DNA of 64,000 bases from Corynebacterium sanguinis (GTDB taxonomy: Bacteria; Actinomycetota; Actinomycetes; Mycobacteriales; Mycobacteriaceae), in contig NZ_CP038157.1 of assembly GCF_007641235.1 (NCBI RefSeq), forward strand, positions 2,170,001 to 2,234,000, read 5' to 3'. Numbering within the stretch: the stretch's first letter is position 1; each line of letters begins with the position of its first letter. The notes beneath the pieces were generated by a model that was not told the origin of the DNA, did not search any database, and saw only the letters and a list, made by a program, of their open reading frames with translations. Made by a program: the position numbers and the translations under genes. Below are positions 55,806-64,000 of this stretch, piece by piece.

Positions 55806-56939
55806 ATGGCTACCTCACTTTCCCAAGACCAGGTCCGCGAAGCGCTCTCGCGTGTGGATGACCCCGAGATCGGCAAACCCATTACCGAGCTCGACATGGT
55901 CGAATCCATCGCCATCGACGGCGCGGACGTCTCCGTCGGCATCTATTTGACCATCGCTGCCTGCCCCATGCGTGACACCATCGCCTCGAACACCCGCGCC
56001 GTGCTCGAGGAGCTCGACGGTGTGGGCAGTGTGGACGTTCACATGCACACGATGAGCGACGAGCAGCGCCGCGCCTTAAGCCTCAAGCTGCGCGGCGAGC
56101 AGACCACGCCGACGATCCCCTTCGCAGACCCGGAATCGCTCACCCGCGTCTTCGCCGTCGCCTCTGGCAAGGGCGGGGTGGGCAAATCCTCTGTCACGGT
56201 CAACCTCGCAACCTCCCTCGCCGCGCAGGGATTAACCGTGGGCATCCTCGACGCCGACATCTACGGCCACTCCGTGCCGCGGCTGATGGGCTCGACCGGC
56301 ATCTCGCCCACGGTCGTCGACGAGATGATCATGCCCCCGATTGCCCACGACGTGCGCCACATCTCCGTGGGGCAGTTCGTCGAGGGCAACGCGCCAATCG
56401 TGTGGCGCGGGCCGATGCTCACCCGCGCGATCCAGCAGTTCTTAAGCGACGTCTACTGGGGCGACCTCGACGTGCTGTTCATGGACCTGCCGCCGGGCAC
56501 CGGCGATGTCGCGATCACCGTGGCCCAGCTCGTGCCCAACGCGGAGCTTCTCATCGTGACCACCCCGCAGGCCGCCGCCGCGGAGGTCGCCGAACGTGCC
56601 GGCACGATCTCCCAGCAGACGGGCCAGAAGATCGCGGGCGTGGTGGAAAACATGTCGGGCATGGTGCTTGACGACGGCACCGTGCTCAACGTCTTCGGCG
56701 AGGGCGGCGGCGAGCAGGTCGCCGAGCGCCTCAGCGCGCTGACGGACACCGACAACGTCGCGCTGCTCGGCTCCGTACCGCTCGACCCGCAGCTGCGACA
56801 GCACGGCGACGAGGGCACCCCCGTGGTCATCTCTAACCCGGATTCCCCCGCCGCGCGCGCGATCGCTGAGATTGCCGCCAAGCTCAAGACGCGCCGCACC
56901 TCGCTCGTGGGCAAGGGGCTGGGCGTCAACCCGCGCTAA
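55806..56939 (+). CDS. mrp: Mrp/NBP35-family iron-sulfur cluster carrier ATPase
   Basis: 377 residues: an N-terminal MIP18/DUF59 domain (VDDPEIGKPITELDMVE) and a deviant Walker A ATPase domain, GKGGVGKSS at residues 121-129, DADIYGHSVPRLMG and MDLPPGTGDVAITV. The CxxC that ligates the cluster in other Mrp proteins is absent; the matching site reads SGMVLDDGTVLNVFGEGGG. Predicted role is carrying or assembling Fe-S clusters. It lies convergent with tatB. Confidence 0.93.
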   Translation: MATSLSQDQVREALSRVDDPEIGKPITELDMVESIAIDGADVSVGIYLTIAACPMRDTIASNTRAVLEELDGVGSVDVHMHTMSDEQRRALSLKLRGEQTTPTIPFADPESLTRVFAVASGKGGVGKSSVTVNLATSLAAQGLTVGILDADIYGHSVPRLMGSTGISPTVVDEMIMPPIAHDVRHISVGQFVEGNAPIVWRGPMLTRAIQQFLSDVYWGDLDVLFMDLPPGTGDVAITVAQLVPNAELLIVTTPQAAAAEVAERAGTISQQTGQKIAGVVENMSGMVLDDGTVLNVFGEGGGEQVAERLSALTDTDNVALLGSVPLDPQLRQHGDEGTPVVISNPDSPAARAIAEIAAKLKTRRTSLVGKGLGVNPR

Positions 56940-56950
56940 ACAACCGGGCT

Positions 56951-57379
56951 TTAAGTGATGTCAGCCCAGGAGAAGCTGCCGCCGCGCTTCTCCGGGTCGT
57001 CCACCCGGGTTGATCCGGCCGGCTTCGGGCGCGGGCCCGGATTCGCCGGCTGGGCCGGGGTGGCGGGGGTATCTTCGAGCTGCTTGCGGGGGTCAAATTC
57101 GTCGAAGAAGCGCTCGTCGCCGTCGAAAAGCACCTTCGCCATCGCGCGGCGCGGGCCCATCGCGGCGTACTGGGTCACGGTGTTGAGCGGCTGACGGAAC
57201 TCCTCGAACCCCTCGAGCTCGCCGTCGAGCTCCTTTTTCGCGTTGTTGATCGCCTTTTTCGCCGCGTAGATGGCGGCGCGCACGTCCTCGATCAGCCCGG
57301 GCAGCCGCTCAGGGCCGATGATGATTAATCCGATGACGAGAATGAAAAAGATCTCGCCCCATCCGATGCTGGAGAACAC
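56951..57379 (-). CDS. tatB: Sec-independent protein translocase subunit TatB
   Basis: 142 residues. The N-terminal membrane helix with FSSIGWGEIFFILVIGLIIIGPERLPGL (Glu in the helix and the hinge GPERLP) is typical of TatB, followed by an amphipathic helix (IEDVRAAIYAAKKAINNAKKE) and a disordered Pro/Ala tail. It starts three bases after the anti-sigma factor gene, so it belongs to the sigE operon, as in C. glutamicum. TatB recognises twin-arginine signal peptides. Confidence 0.94.
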   Translation of the reverse strand: MFSSIGWGEIFFILVIGLIIIGPERLPGLIEDVRAAIYAAKKAINNAKKELDGELEGFEEFRQPLNTVTQYAAMGPRRAMAKVLFDGDERFFDEFDPRKQLEDTPATPAQPANPGPRPKPAGSTRVDDPEKRGGSFSWADIT

Positions 57380-57382
57380 GGC

Positions 57383-57757
57383 TTACAGCTTACCCCCGCC
57401 GCCGCGTCCCCTCAGCGCACGGTAGGCGACCTCCACGAGCTCCGTCACCGGACGCGGGCCGCGGGGCTGCTCGTATCGGCTATTCTCGGGCATTTCGGCC
57501 AGCTTCTGCACCAGCGATCGGGGTGCCCGCACGGAGTCGTCCGCGTTGCAGCAGCGCAGGTGCTCAGCCGCGGCGCGCTGGTGGTTGACCTCGGCGCGGC
57601 ACTCCTCGCACAGAACAACGTGCACCCGCGCTCGGTGGAGCGCGCTTTTCGAAAGCTCCTGGTCCGCGAACGCGGCCACGGCCTCGGGGCTTAAGTGCTC
57701 CGTGGAGGAAAACCCCTTCCTCCTCCGCGGCGCAGGGCCGGGCAAGTTCATCGCCAT
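57383..57757 (-). CDS. cseE: Anti-sigma factor of SigE (zinc-binding ASD type)
   Basis: 124 residues with HVVLCEEC (H46, C50, C53), the HxxxCxxC zinc motif of redox-responsive anti-sigma factors, in an N-terminal helical domain (HLSPEAVAAFADQELS). No membrane segment, so cytoplasmic. GAAGGAG precedes ATG 57757; ATG 57751 is an alternative. A gap of 110 bases after sigE contains TATACA (57802 to 57797 on the minus strand), a possible own promoter. It should hold SigE inactive until surface or oxidative stress. Confidence 0.9.
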   Translation of the reverse strand: MAMNLPGPAPRRRKGFSSTEHLSPEAVAAFADQELSKSALHRARVHVVLCEECRAEVNHQRAAAEHLRCCNADDSVRAPRSLVQKLAEMPENSRYEQPRGPRPVTELVEVAYRALRGRGGGGKL

Positions 57758-57867
57758 GGGCTGCTCCTTCGCCTGTCGGTTCTTGTCTGTGGCGTGTATA
57801 CTTTTTCACGCCCCATTCAACGCATTTCCGCGCGATTTTGCCAGTGGGCGCGCCGCACGGTTTCAGC

Positions 57868-58470
57868 CTAGCGGGCGCGGATCAAGTCCTTTGCGGACTC
57901 GTCGATTGCCGCCTGGGCCTCCAGGCTGCGCCGCAGATGCGAGCGCCCGCGGTGGATGCGCGAGCGCACGGTGCCCATCTTCACGCCGAGGGTGTCGGCG
58001 ATTTCCTCGTACGTCATCCCGACGACGTCGCACAGCACGACCGCGACGCGGAAGTCGGGTCCGAGCTCATCGAGCGCGGTCTGCAGGGCCGGGTCGAGGT
58101 TGGACACCGAGTAGGCCTGCTCGGGCGTCATGTCGGTGCCGGGGACGCGCTCGTAGTCTTCCGGCAGGGCCTCCATGCGGATCTTCGCCCGGTGGCGCAC
58201 CATGTCCAGAAAAAGGTTCGTGGTAATCCGGTGCAGCCAGCCCTCAAACGTGCCCGGCTGGTAGCTCTTGAGGCTGCGGAAGACTCGCATGAACGTCTCC
58301 TGCGTTAAGTCCTCCGCGTCGTGCTGGTTACCGGAGAGGCGAAACGCGAGACGGTAGACGCTGTTCGCGTGCTCGGCCACCAGTTCCGCCCACGACGGCA
58401 TCTTTCCCGCACCCGCGTCGAAGGCGGCGGTGCCGGTGAGCGTGTCGGGAGCGTCGTGCAGCGGATCCAT
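57868..58470 (-). CDS. sigE: ECF RNA polymerase sigma factor SigE
   Basis: 200 residues of extracytoplasmic-function sigma factor: region 2 ([30 protein letters not shown], then [18 protein letters not shown]) and region 4 ([33 protein letters not shown]) are complete, with no region 3. ATG 58470 fits relatives; the frame runs to 58542. Together with cseE and tatB downstream it is the known corynebacterial surface-stress unit. I could not find a clear SigE-type promoter upstream. Confidence 0.94.
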   Translation of the reverse strand: MDPLHDAPDTLTGTAAFDAGAGKMPSWAELVAEHANSVYRLAFRLSGNQHDAEDLTQETFMRVFRSLKSYQPGTFEGWLHRITTNLFLDMVRHRAKIRMEALPEDYERVPGTDMTPEQAYSVSNLDPALQTALDELGPDFRVAVVLCDVVGMTYEEIADTLGVKMGTVRSRIHRGRSHLRRSLEAQAAIDESAKDLIRAR

Positions 58471-58576
58471 GGATATATGTTCGCACGCGTTGATCTCGAA
58501 AGCCAGAAAAGAGGCTTCGGAATACCTGAAAGTAGGTAACAATTGGCTAACGACTCACCCCGCTCGCGCAGTTGCC

Positions 58577-58582
58577 TAGGAT
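58577..58582 (+). promoter_or_regulatory. -10 box for the methyltransferase gene
   Basis: TAGGAT ends seven bases before GTG 58590, with no ribosome binding site; a leaderless GTG start. Confidence 0.55.
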
Positions 58583-58589
58583 TGAGACC

Positions 58590-59264
58590 GTGACTGACAC
58601 AGCGTTTACGACCATGAACACCTACATCGCCTCCCGCCCCATCGCGGGCGCAGCCGATGCCGTCGAGCAGTTCGCGCAGGGTTTCGACGCCGCGCGCACC
58701 GAGGCCGAGGAGAACAACCTCGCACTTCCCTCGCCCGCCGTCGGCTCGCTGCTGTCCACGCTGGCCGCCGCGACCACCTCGGCCCACGGCGCGGTGGCGG
58801 TGACCCCCGCGGCGGGCGTGGTGGGGCTCTACATTCTGCGCGGCCTGCCGCAAAAGGCCACGGTGACCTGCATTGACCCGGAGGCCACGCACCAGGCCAG
58901 CGCCAAGGAGGCCTTCCGCCTCGGCGGGTTCGCCGCCTCGCGCGGGCGGTTCCTCACCGCGCGCCCGCTCGACGTCATGAGCCGGCTTGCCCCCGCTTCC
59001 TACCAGCTGGTGTACGCGGACGTCGAGCCGACCGAACTCAGCACGGTCATCAAATCCGCGTGGCCGCTGCTCGCCCCCGGCGGCACCCTCGTTCTCGCTG
59101 GCTCGCTTCTCGACGGCACCCTCACCGACGCCACTCGCCGCGACCGCGCGACGGAGGCCGCCCGCGCCGCCGAGGACGACGTGGACGGGCTCGCGGCGGC
59201 GGAGGGGGCCGTCGTCACGCGGCTGCCGCTCGATAGCGGCCTGACGCTCGTGACGAAGCGCTAA
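58590..59264 (+). CDS. O-methyltransferase-like protein
   Basis: 224 residues resembling the actinobacterial O-methyltransferase family-3 protein encoded opposite sigE. SAM-fold elements are recognisable: [20 protein letters not shown] (motif I region, weak), [30 protein letters not shown] and [16 protein letters not shown]. The usual EIG(T)xxGYS motif I is poorly kept, so activity is uncertain. Its stop overlaps the glgC stop by four bases (convergent). Confidence 0.78.
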   Translation: MTDTAFTTMNTYIASRPIAGAADAVEQFAQGFDAARTEAEENNLALPSPAVGSLLSTLAAATTSAHGAVAVTPAAGVVGLYILRGLPQKATVTCIDPEATHQASAKEAFRLGGFAASRGRFLTARPLDVMSRLAPASYQLVYADVEPTELSTVIKSAWPLLAPGGTLVLAGSLLDGTLTDATRRDRATEAARAAEDDVDGLAAAEGAVVTRLPLDSGLTLVTKR

Positions 59265-60478
59265 ATCACTTCGTTCTTGCCGACGACAACCACTCCGCTG
59301 TCGGAAACGGTGAAGCGGCCGCGGTCGCGCTCGAGGTCCACGCCGATGATCTCGCCGTCGGAGACGTAGACGTTCTTGTCCAAGATGGCGCGGCGCACCA
59401 CCGCGCCCTTGCCCACGCGCACGCCCGGCAGCAGCACCGAGCCCTCCACCGTGGCGCCCTCCTCGACGAGCACGTCGGTGGAGACGACCGAGTTGCGCAC
59501 CGTCGCGCCCGAGATGATCGACCCGGATGCGACAATCGACTCCTGCGAGATCCCGCCGAGGACGAACTTGGCCGGCGGCAGGTTGCCTTCCTCCGTGGAG
59601 TGGATCGGCCACGCCTTGTTGTAGAGGTTGAAGATCGGGTGCGAGGAGATTAGGTCCATGTGCGCCTCGTAGAACGAGTCGATGGTGCCGACGTCGCGCC
59701 AGTAGCCCTTGTCGCGATCGGTTGCACCCGGCACCTCGTTGCCGGAGAAGTCGTAGACGTTGGCCTGGCCCTTGTTGACGAAGTGAGGGATGATGTCGCC
59801 GCCCATGTCATGGTCCGAGTCATCGTTCTGCTCGTCCTCAAGCAGGGCCTTGATCAGCGGCTCGGTGGAAAACACGTAGTTGCCCATCGAGGCGAACGTC
59901 ACGTCCGGGTCGTCCGGGGTGCCCGGCGGGTCGGCCGGTTTCTCCAGGAACTCCGTAATCGTGCCGTCCTCGTCGGCGTGGATGCAGCCAAACGCGGTGG
60001 CCTCGTGGCGCGGCACGCGGATGCCGGCGACGGTCGCGTCCTTACCGGAGGCGATGTGGTTTTCCACCATCTGCGAGGGGTCCATGCGGTAGACGTGGTC
60101 CGCGCCAAAGACCAGCACGTAGTCCGGCTTGTCGTCATAAATCAGGTTCAGCGACTGCACGATCGCGTCCGCGGAGCCGGAGAACCAGCGCTTACCGCGG
60201 CGCTGCTGTGCGGGCACCGAGGCGATGTACTGCGGGGTCGGCCCGGAGACGTTCCACGCGGTCGCAACGTGCCGGTCCAGAGAGTGCGACTTGTACTGCG
60301 TAAGCACCGCGATGCGCATGTAACCGGCGTTGACCAAGTTCGACAACACGAAATCGATCAGGCGGTAGTTCCCGGCAAAGGGGACCGCAGGTTTTGCGCG
60401 GTCGGCGGTCAGGGGAAACAGGCGCTTCCCCTCGCCTCCCGCAAGAACGATGGCAAGAACTCTCGGCTGTGTCTTCAC
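59261..60478 (-). CDS. glgC: Glucose-1-phosphate adenylyltransferase
   Basis: Makes ADP-glucose for glycogen. The N-terminal motif [28 protein letters not shown], the catalytic region [36 protein letters not shown], and a C-terminal left-handed beta-helix ([17 protein letters not shown]) are all present; 405 residues. Start GTG 60478 lies eight bases after TAGGCT, suggesting a leaderless transcript. It is divergent from glgA, the next enzyme of the pathway, across 103 bases. Confidence 0.97.
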   Translation of the reverse strand: MKTQPRVLAIVLAGGEGKRLFPLTADRAKPAVPFAGNYRLIDFVLSNLVNAGYMRIAVLTQYKSHSLDRHVATAWNVSGPTPQYIASVPAQQRRGKRWFSGSADAIVQSLNLIYDDKPDYVLVFGADHVYRMDPSQMVENHIASGKDATVAGIRVPRHEATAFGCIHADEDGTITEFLEKPADPPGTPDDPDVTFASMGNYVFSTEPLIKALLEDEQNDDSDHDMGGDIIPHFVNKGQANVYDFSGNEVPGATDRDKGYWRDVGTIDSFYEAHMDLISSHPIFNLYNKAWPIHSTEEGNLPPAKFVLGGISQESIVASGSIISGATVRNSVVSTDVLVEEGATVEGSVLLPGVRVGKGAVVRRAILDKNVYVSDGEIIGVDLERDRGRFTVSDSGVVVVGKNEVI

Positions 60479-60486
60479 AGTTCCTT

Positions 60487-60492
60487 AGCCTA
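60487..60492 (-). promoter_or_regulatory. -10 box for glgC
   Basis: TAGGCT on the minus strand, eight bases before GTG 60478. Confidence 0.5.
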
Positions 60493-60567
60493 TTAAAACC
60501 CCAGCCATCCTGCAGCCGATACGACGCTGGTTCGTTAGAGGTTTCTGCAGGCGGGAATTTTCGTCAC

Positions 60568-60573
60568 TAAGCT
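60568..60573 (+). promoter_or_regulatory. -10 box for glgA
   Basis: TAAGCT, eight bases before ATG 60582; no ribosome binding site upstream. Confidence 0.5.
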
Positions 60574-60581
60574 CGGCGGGC

Positions 60582-61742
60582 ATGAGAGTGGGAATGATGA
60601 CTCGGGAGTACCCGCCGGAGGTATACGGCGGTGCCGGCGTCCACGTCACCGAACTAACGCGGTTCATGCGCGAGATCGACGGCGTGGAGGTTGACGTGCA
60701 CTGCATGGGTGAGCCGCGCGACGGCGAGAACGTCCACGTCCACGGCGTCGACCCGCAGCTGGCCGACGCAAACGGTGCGATCAAGACGCTGTCGACCGGG
60801 CTGCGCATCGCCGATGCCGCCTCGAACCTGCAGGTCGCGCACTCGCACACCTGGTACGCGGGCATGGGCGGCCACCTCACCGGCCTGCTCTACGACATCC
60901 CCCACGTGGCCACGGCGCACTCGCTGGAGCCGGATCGGCCGTGGAAGCGAGAGCAGCTCGGCGGCGGCTACGACGTCTCCTCCTGGTCGGAGAAGAACGC
61001 CTTCGAGTACGCCGACGCCGTCATCGCCGTGTCCTCCGGGATGAAGAAATCCATCCTCAACGCCTATCCGCGTATCGACGACTCCAAGGTGCACGTCGTC
61101 CTCAACGGAATTGATACCGCCACCTGGTACCCCGGCGACGCCACCATTGCCGAGGAGCTCGGGGTGGATACCTCCCGCCCCGTCGTCGCGTTCGTCGGCC
61201 GCATCACGCGCCAGAAGGGCGTGCCTCACCTGCTCAAGGCCGCCGCCCACTTTGACGAGGACATCCAGCTGATCCTGTGCGCGGGCGCGCCGGATACCCC
61301 GGAGATCGCCGCGGAGACCAAGGCGCTGGTCGAGGAGCTGCAGCAGCAGCGCGATGGCATCATTTGGGTCCAGGACATGCTCCCGGCGGAGAAGATCCGC
61401 GAGGTCTACGCCACGGCTGACGTGTTCGTCTGCCCGTCGATCTACGAGCCGCTCGGCATCGTCAACCTCGAGGCCATGGCGTGCAACACCGCGGTGGTGG
61501 CCTCGTGCGTCGGCGGCATCCCCGAGGTTGTCGTGGACGGCGAGACCGGCACGCTTGTGGACTACGACGCGGACGAGCCGGAGGCCTTCGAGCGCGGCAT
61601 CGCCGAGGCCGTCAACGCGATTGCCGCCGATCCGGACACCGCGCAGCGCATGGGTGCCGCTGGCCTAGAGCGCGTGCGCGCCGATTTCACCTGGGACACC
61701 ATCGCCCGCCAGACCGTCAACATCTACGACAGCTTGATCTAA
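60582..61742 (+). CDS. glgA: Glycogen synthase (GT4 family)
   Basis: 386 residues of a GT-B glycosyltransferase. N-terminal MTREYPPEVYGGAGVHV, HSHTWYAGMGGHL and HSLEPDRPWKREQLGGGY; C-terminal donor-site motifs FVGRITRQKGVPHLL and SIYEPLGIVNLEAMAC (the E-x7-E retaining motif). This is the actinobacterial GlgA type, which uses ADP-glucose from GlgC and may also make maltose-1-phosphate. A GH32-like gene follows 10 bases downstream in the same operon. Confidence 0.94.
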   Translation: MRVGMMTREYPPEVYGGAGVHVTELTRFMREIDGVEVDVHCMGEPRDGENVHVHGVDPQLADANGAIKTLSTGLRIADAASNLQVAHSHTWYAGMGGHLTGLLYDIPHVATAHSLEPDRPWKREQLGGGYDVSSWSEKNAFEYADAVIAVSSGMKKSILNAYPRIDDSKVHVVLNGIDTATWYPGDATIAEELGVDTSRPVVAFVGRITRQKGVPHLLKAAAHFDEDIQLILCAGAPDTPEIAAETKALVEELQQQRDGIIWVQDMLPAEKIREVYATADVFVCPSIYEPLGIVNLEAMACNTAVVASCVGGIPEVVVDGETGTLVDYDADEPEAFERGIAEAVNAIAADPDTAQRMGAAGLERVRADFTWDTIARQTVNIYDSLI

Positions 61743-61752
61743 AGGGACTTCA

Positions 61753-63153
61753 ATGAGCGTTTACCGACCTGAACTGCACGTCACCGTCGAGCGTGGCATC
61801 CTGGACGCCGCCGCCGGTATCCTGCGCGACGGCAAGGACATCTGGCACATGTTCTTCCAGTACCGGACGGACCCGGACGCGCCAAGCCGCTGGGGCCACA
61901 GCGTCTCGGAGGGCTCCGCCTTCGACTGGGTGGAGTGCAACGACGCGGTCGCGCCGTTCGGCGGGGAGACCGGCGTGCGCGCAGGCTCCGTCGTCGCGCA
62001 CAGCGAGGGCGCAGATTTCTACTTCACCTCCGTCACCAAGGCCGGCATGTCGGTCCAGATTTCGCGTGCCGACGACCTCGATGCGCTCTGCGACGACGTC
62101 GACGAGGACTACCAGGTTGACCCGGGCATTCGCCGGCTTGGCGACGTCCTGTCCGACGAGGGCGGCTACACTCGCTTCCGCTCCCCCTGCGTGGTGCCGA
62201 ACTGGGAGGAAGCGGACGACCGCGACAAGGGTCAGTCCGGGTGGCTGATGCTGGCGATGACGGGCGAGCCCGAGGCCCCCGTACCCGTCGTGCTCAGCTC
62301 CGAGGACGGCACTTCCTGGGGGGTGATCGGCCCGCTCGAGTTCGCCGGCGACCCCGGGTTCGACCCGGACGCCGAGCACTTGGTCGCCCCGCGCATCATC
62401 CGGCTGCGCGACGAGGTCGACGCGCAAATCTACGACGTGCTGATGTTCACCCTCGAGCGCCGCGGCAAGGACACCACCGGCTACATCGTGGGCACCCTAC
62501 AGGGCGCGGTGTTCACCGTGGCCAAGGAGGCCCGCCACATCGACTTTGGCCACGATTTCACCCGTCCGCGCAGCACGAACTACACCCCGGGCAGCGTCGC
62601 CGAAGACGAGCGGCTCAGCCACGCCTACATCTTCGGGGTGATGACGGACACCGGCCGCGGCGGCGACGCGACCGCCGAGCCGAACTGGGAGGCCGAGGGC
62701 TGGGCCACCACCCTGAGCATCCCGCGCCGGTTGACCCTGCAGGGCGGGGCGCTGTACCAGACCCCGCCGCGCGGGCTTCCCGACGCCGTGGCCGAGACGG
62801 AGCGCGCCCGGATGTGGACGGGCCTGTGCGAGATCCCGGTCGGCGAGACCGGCTCGGTCACAGCCGAGATCATTGACGGCGAAGGAAACGTCGCGGCCGT
62901 GATCACCCACTCTGGCGACGAGATCAGCCTCGACCGCCTGGACGGTGCGGCGGCATCCGCGCCGCTTGGCGACGATGACGAGGACAACATCACGATCCTG
63001 GTCGACAGCTCCACCATCGAGGTGTTCGCCGGCGGCGGCGCAGTGGCAATGTCCTCGCGCTTTTGGCCGAACGGCGGCACCGCCGACATCCGCATCACCA
63101 CCGACGGTGCGGCGGTGGTGCTCAACGAGTGGTACCGCAGCGCGTCTCGCTAG
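61753..63153 (+). CDS. GH32-like protein with degenerate catalytic motifs
   Basis: 466 residues with the five-blade propeller and C-terminal beta-sandwich of glycoside hydrolase family 32 (beta-fructosidases): FFQYRTDPDAPSRWGHSVS near residue 35 and the terminal ILVDSSTIEVFAGGGAVAMSSRFWP. The nucleophile motif WMNDPNG is replaced by GILDAAAG (Asp18 may be kept), RDP by RSP (143-145), and no ECP acid/base motif is visible. It is therefore probably not a normal sucrase; a changed substrate or a binding role is possible. AAAGGGA precedes the ATG; co-transcribed with glgA. Confidence 0.8.
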   Translation: MSVYRPELHVTVERGILDAAAGILRDGKDIWHMFFQYRTDPDAPSRWGHSVSEGSAFDWVECNDAVAPFGGETGVRAGSVVAHSEGADFYFTSVTKAGMSVQISRADDLDALCDDVDEDYQVDPGIRRLGDVLSDEGGYTRFRSPCVVPNWEEADDRDKGQSGWLMLAMTGEPEAPVPVVLSSEDGTSWGVIGPLEFAGDPGFDPDAEHLVAPRIIRLRDEVDAQIYDVLMFTLERRGKDTTGYIVGTLQGAVFTVAKEARHIDFGHDFTRPRSTNYTPGSVAEDERLSHAYIFGVMTDTGRGGDATAEPNWEAEGWATTLSIPRRLTLQGGALYQTPPRGLPDAVAETERARMWTGLCEIPVGETGSVTAEIIDGEGNVAAVITHSGDEISLDRLDGAAASAPLGDDDEDNITILVDSSTIEVFAGGGAVAMSSRFWPNGGTADIRITTDGAAVVLNEWYRSASR

Positions 63154-63159
63154 GGCGCT

Positions 63160-64000
63160 TTAAGCCTTGCGCATCCGCACGATGATGCCGCGCGCCGTCA
63201 CGTTGAGGTGATGCGGCAAGGTGCGTAGGCGCTCGGCGAGCGTCGCGGGCTCAATGTGGCGCGCCGAGGGGCTCATGCCCACCTGCGCGGCGATCGAGTC
63301 GCGGTCGAGGCGCATGGAGTAGTCCAGCACCTCCGGCTCGCCGATGAGCTCGAGGTGGCCTTCCGCCTGCTCGACGAGGCGCTCCAGCTTGCCTTCCTCC
63401 ACGCCGAGGATGCCCAGCGGGGCGCGCAGCTCGTCGAGGTGGCCGCTGCCCGGGATCATCACGATGACCTCGCCCTCCGGGGCGAGCACGCGGGCGAACT
63501 CCGCTGGGTTGCGGGGCGCGAAGATGACGGTGATGGCGTTGATGGAGGCGTCGAGAAGCGGCAGCCCTTCCCAGACATCCGCAACGACCGCACCGACCCG
63601 CGGGTGGGCCTTGGCCAGGCGCTTCGCCGCGGGCACAGAAATGTCGAGGCCGACGCCACGCACGCCGGCGATGCTGTCGAGGGTGTGCGCGAGGTAGTAG
63701 CCGGTGCCCGCGCCGACCTCGAGCACGACCGGCTCCGCGGCCTGGGTGGCCTCAAGGGCGTGGGAGACGCGTTCGGTGACGGCCTCGACGAAGGGGGCGA
63801 AGTGGCCCTGGGAGAGGAACACCTCGCGGGATATCACCATCTCCAGGCTGTCGCCCTCGTGGTTGAGCCCGGCGCCGGGGCTCAGCGTGACATAGCCCTG
63901 CTTGGCCACATCGTAAGAATGACCCGACTCGGAAACGAGCCGGGTGAAATCTTCGGCGCCGGCAAGGCGGGTGCCGTCGATGGGGTCTGCGAGAACGTCG
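63160..64000 (-). CDS. 23S rRNA guanine-N1 methyltransferase, RlmA/TlrB type, partial
   Basis: The gene continues past the right edge; 279 codons are visible. The N-terminal segment (SESGHSYDVAKQGYVTLSPGAG) matches the HxFDxAKxGYVNL region of RlmA, followed by GDSLEMVISREVFLSQGHFAPF and the SAM motif VLEVGAGTGYYL, then VIFAPRNPAEFARVLAPEGEV. The zinc-binding cysteines seen in E. coli RlmA are not visible in the part present. It would methylate a guanine of helix 35 in 23S rRNA, in which some relatives give macrolide tolerance. GTG 63907-63909 is internal, not the start. Confidence 0.88.
   Translation of the reverse strand, partial: DVLADPIDGTRLAGAEDFTRLVSESGHSYDVAKQGYVTLSPGAGLNHEGDSLEMVISREVFLSQGHFAPFVEAVTERVSHALEATQAAEPVVLEVGAGTGYYLAHTLDSIAGVRGVGLDISVPAAKRLAKAHPRVGAVVADVWEGLPLLDASINAITVIFAPRNPAEFARVLAPEGEVIVMIPGSGHLDELRAPLGILGVEEGKLERLVEQAEGHLELIGEPEVLDYSMRLDRDSIAAQVGMSPSARHIEPATLAERLRTLPHHLNVTARGIIVRMRKA

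Overview
The window is chromosomal DNA of a high-GC actinobacterium, almost certainly a Corynebacterium. The evidence is an odhA gene whose product fuses an E2-type acyltransferase domain to the 2-oxoglutarate dehydrogenase E1, a sigE-cseE-tatB stress cluster, hom-thrB and argS-lysA pairs, and many genes with a TANNNT -10 box 6-9 bases before the start codon (leaderless transcription). From memory the backbone follows the glgA-glgC-sigE-tatB-mrp-odhA ... rosR ... argS-lysA-hom-thrB-rho-prfA-prmC block of C. glutamicum, read in the opposite direction, with accessory DNA inserted.

1-14.1 kb is housekeeping. A minus-strand operon runs rho-prfA-prmC-threonylcarbamoyl-AMP synthase (translation termination, release-factor methylation, tRNA t6A). 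A second minus-strand series runs argS-lysA-hom-thrB (Arg-tRNA charging; lysine and threonine synthesis from aspartate). Around them lie an acyl-CoA ligase, a secreted alpha/beta hydrolase and a DJ-1/PfpI protein.

14.3-17.3 kb is a nested transposon. An IS481-family element sits at the 3' end of tRNA-Arg(CCG), flanked by a 16-bp direct repeat, and carries inside its left end a complete IS256-family element with its own 8-bp target duplication.

17.4-31 kb holds an esterase, a PspC protein, a MarR/RosR-like regulator divergent from yceI, a four-gene DNA-transaction operon (SNF2 helicase, SWIM zinc finger protein, Mre11/SbcD-like nuclease, Rad50/SbcC-like ATPase), putP, a secreted HNH nuclease and a membrane protein. 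Two intergenic arrays of the same 85-bp tandem repeat (20.0-20.4 kb and 31.1-31.6 kb) each lie between converging genes. They match no repeat family I recognise and are the most novel-looking feature here.

31.6-46.8 kb is more variable: a DEAD-box RNA helicase; a visibly lower-GC two-gene unit of a NUDIX hydrolase and a HKD-nuclease/SF2-helicase protein (possible defence module); ldh; the scar of a deletion that removed the 5' ends of divergent dagK-like and glpD genes; a nucleoside hydrolase/MFS pair; hypotheticals; a carboxylesterase; and an EcsC-like gene with an apparent single-base frameshift at its start.

46.8-64 kb returns to conserved backbone: a fused double ABC exporter, odhA, a lipoprotein, a general-stress membrane protein, mrp, tatB-cseE-sigE, an O-methyltransferase-like protein, glgC and glgA (glycogen synthesis), a GH32-like protein with degenerate catalytic motifs, and a partial RlmA-type rRNA methyltransferase running off the right edge.
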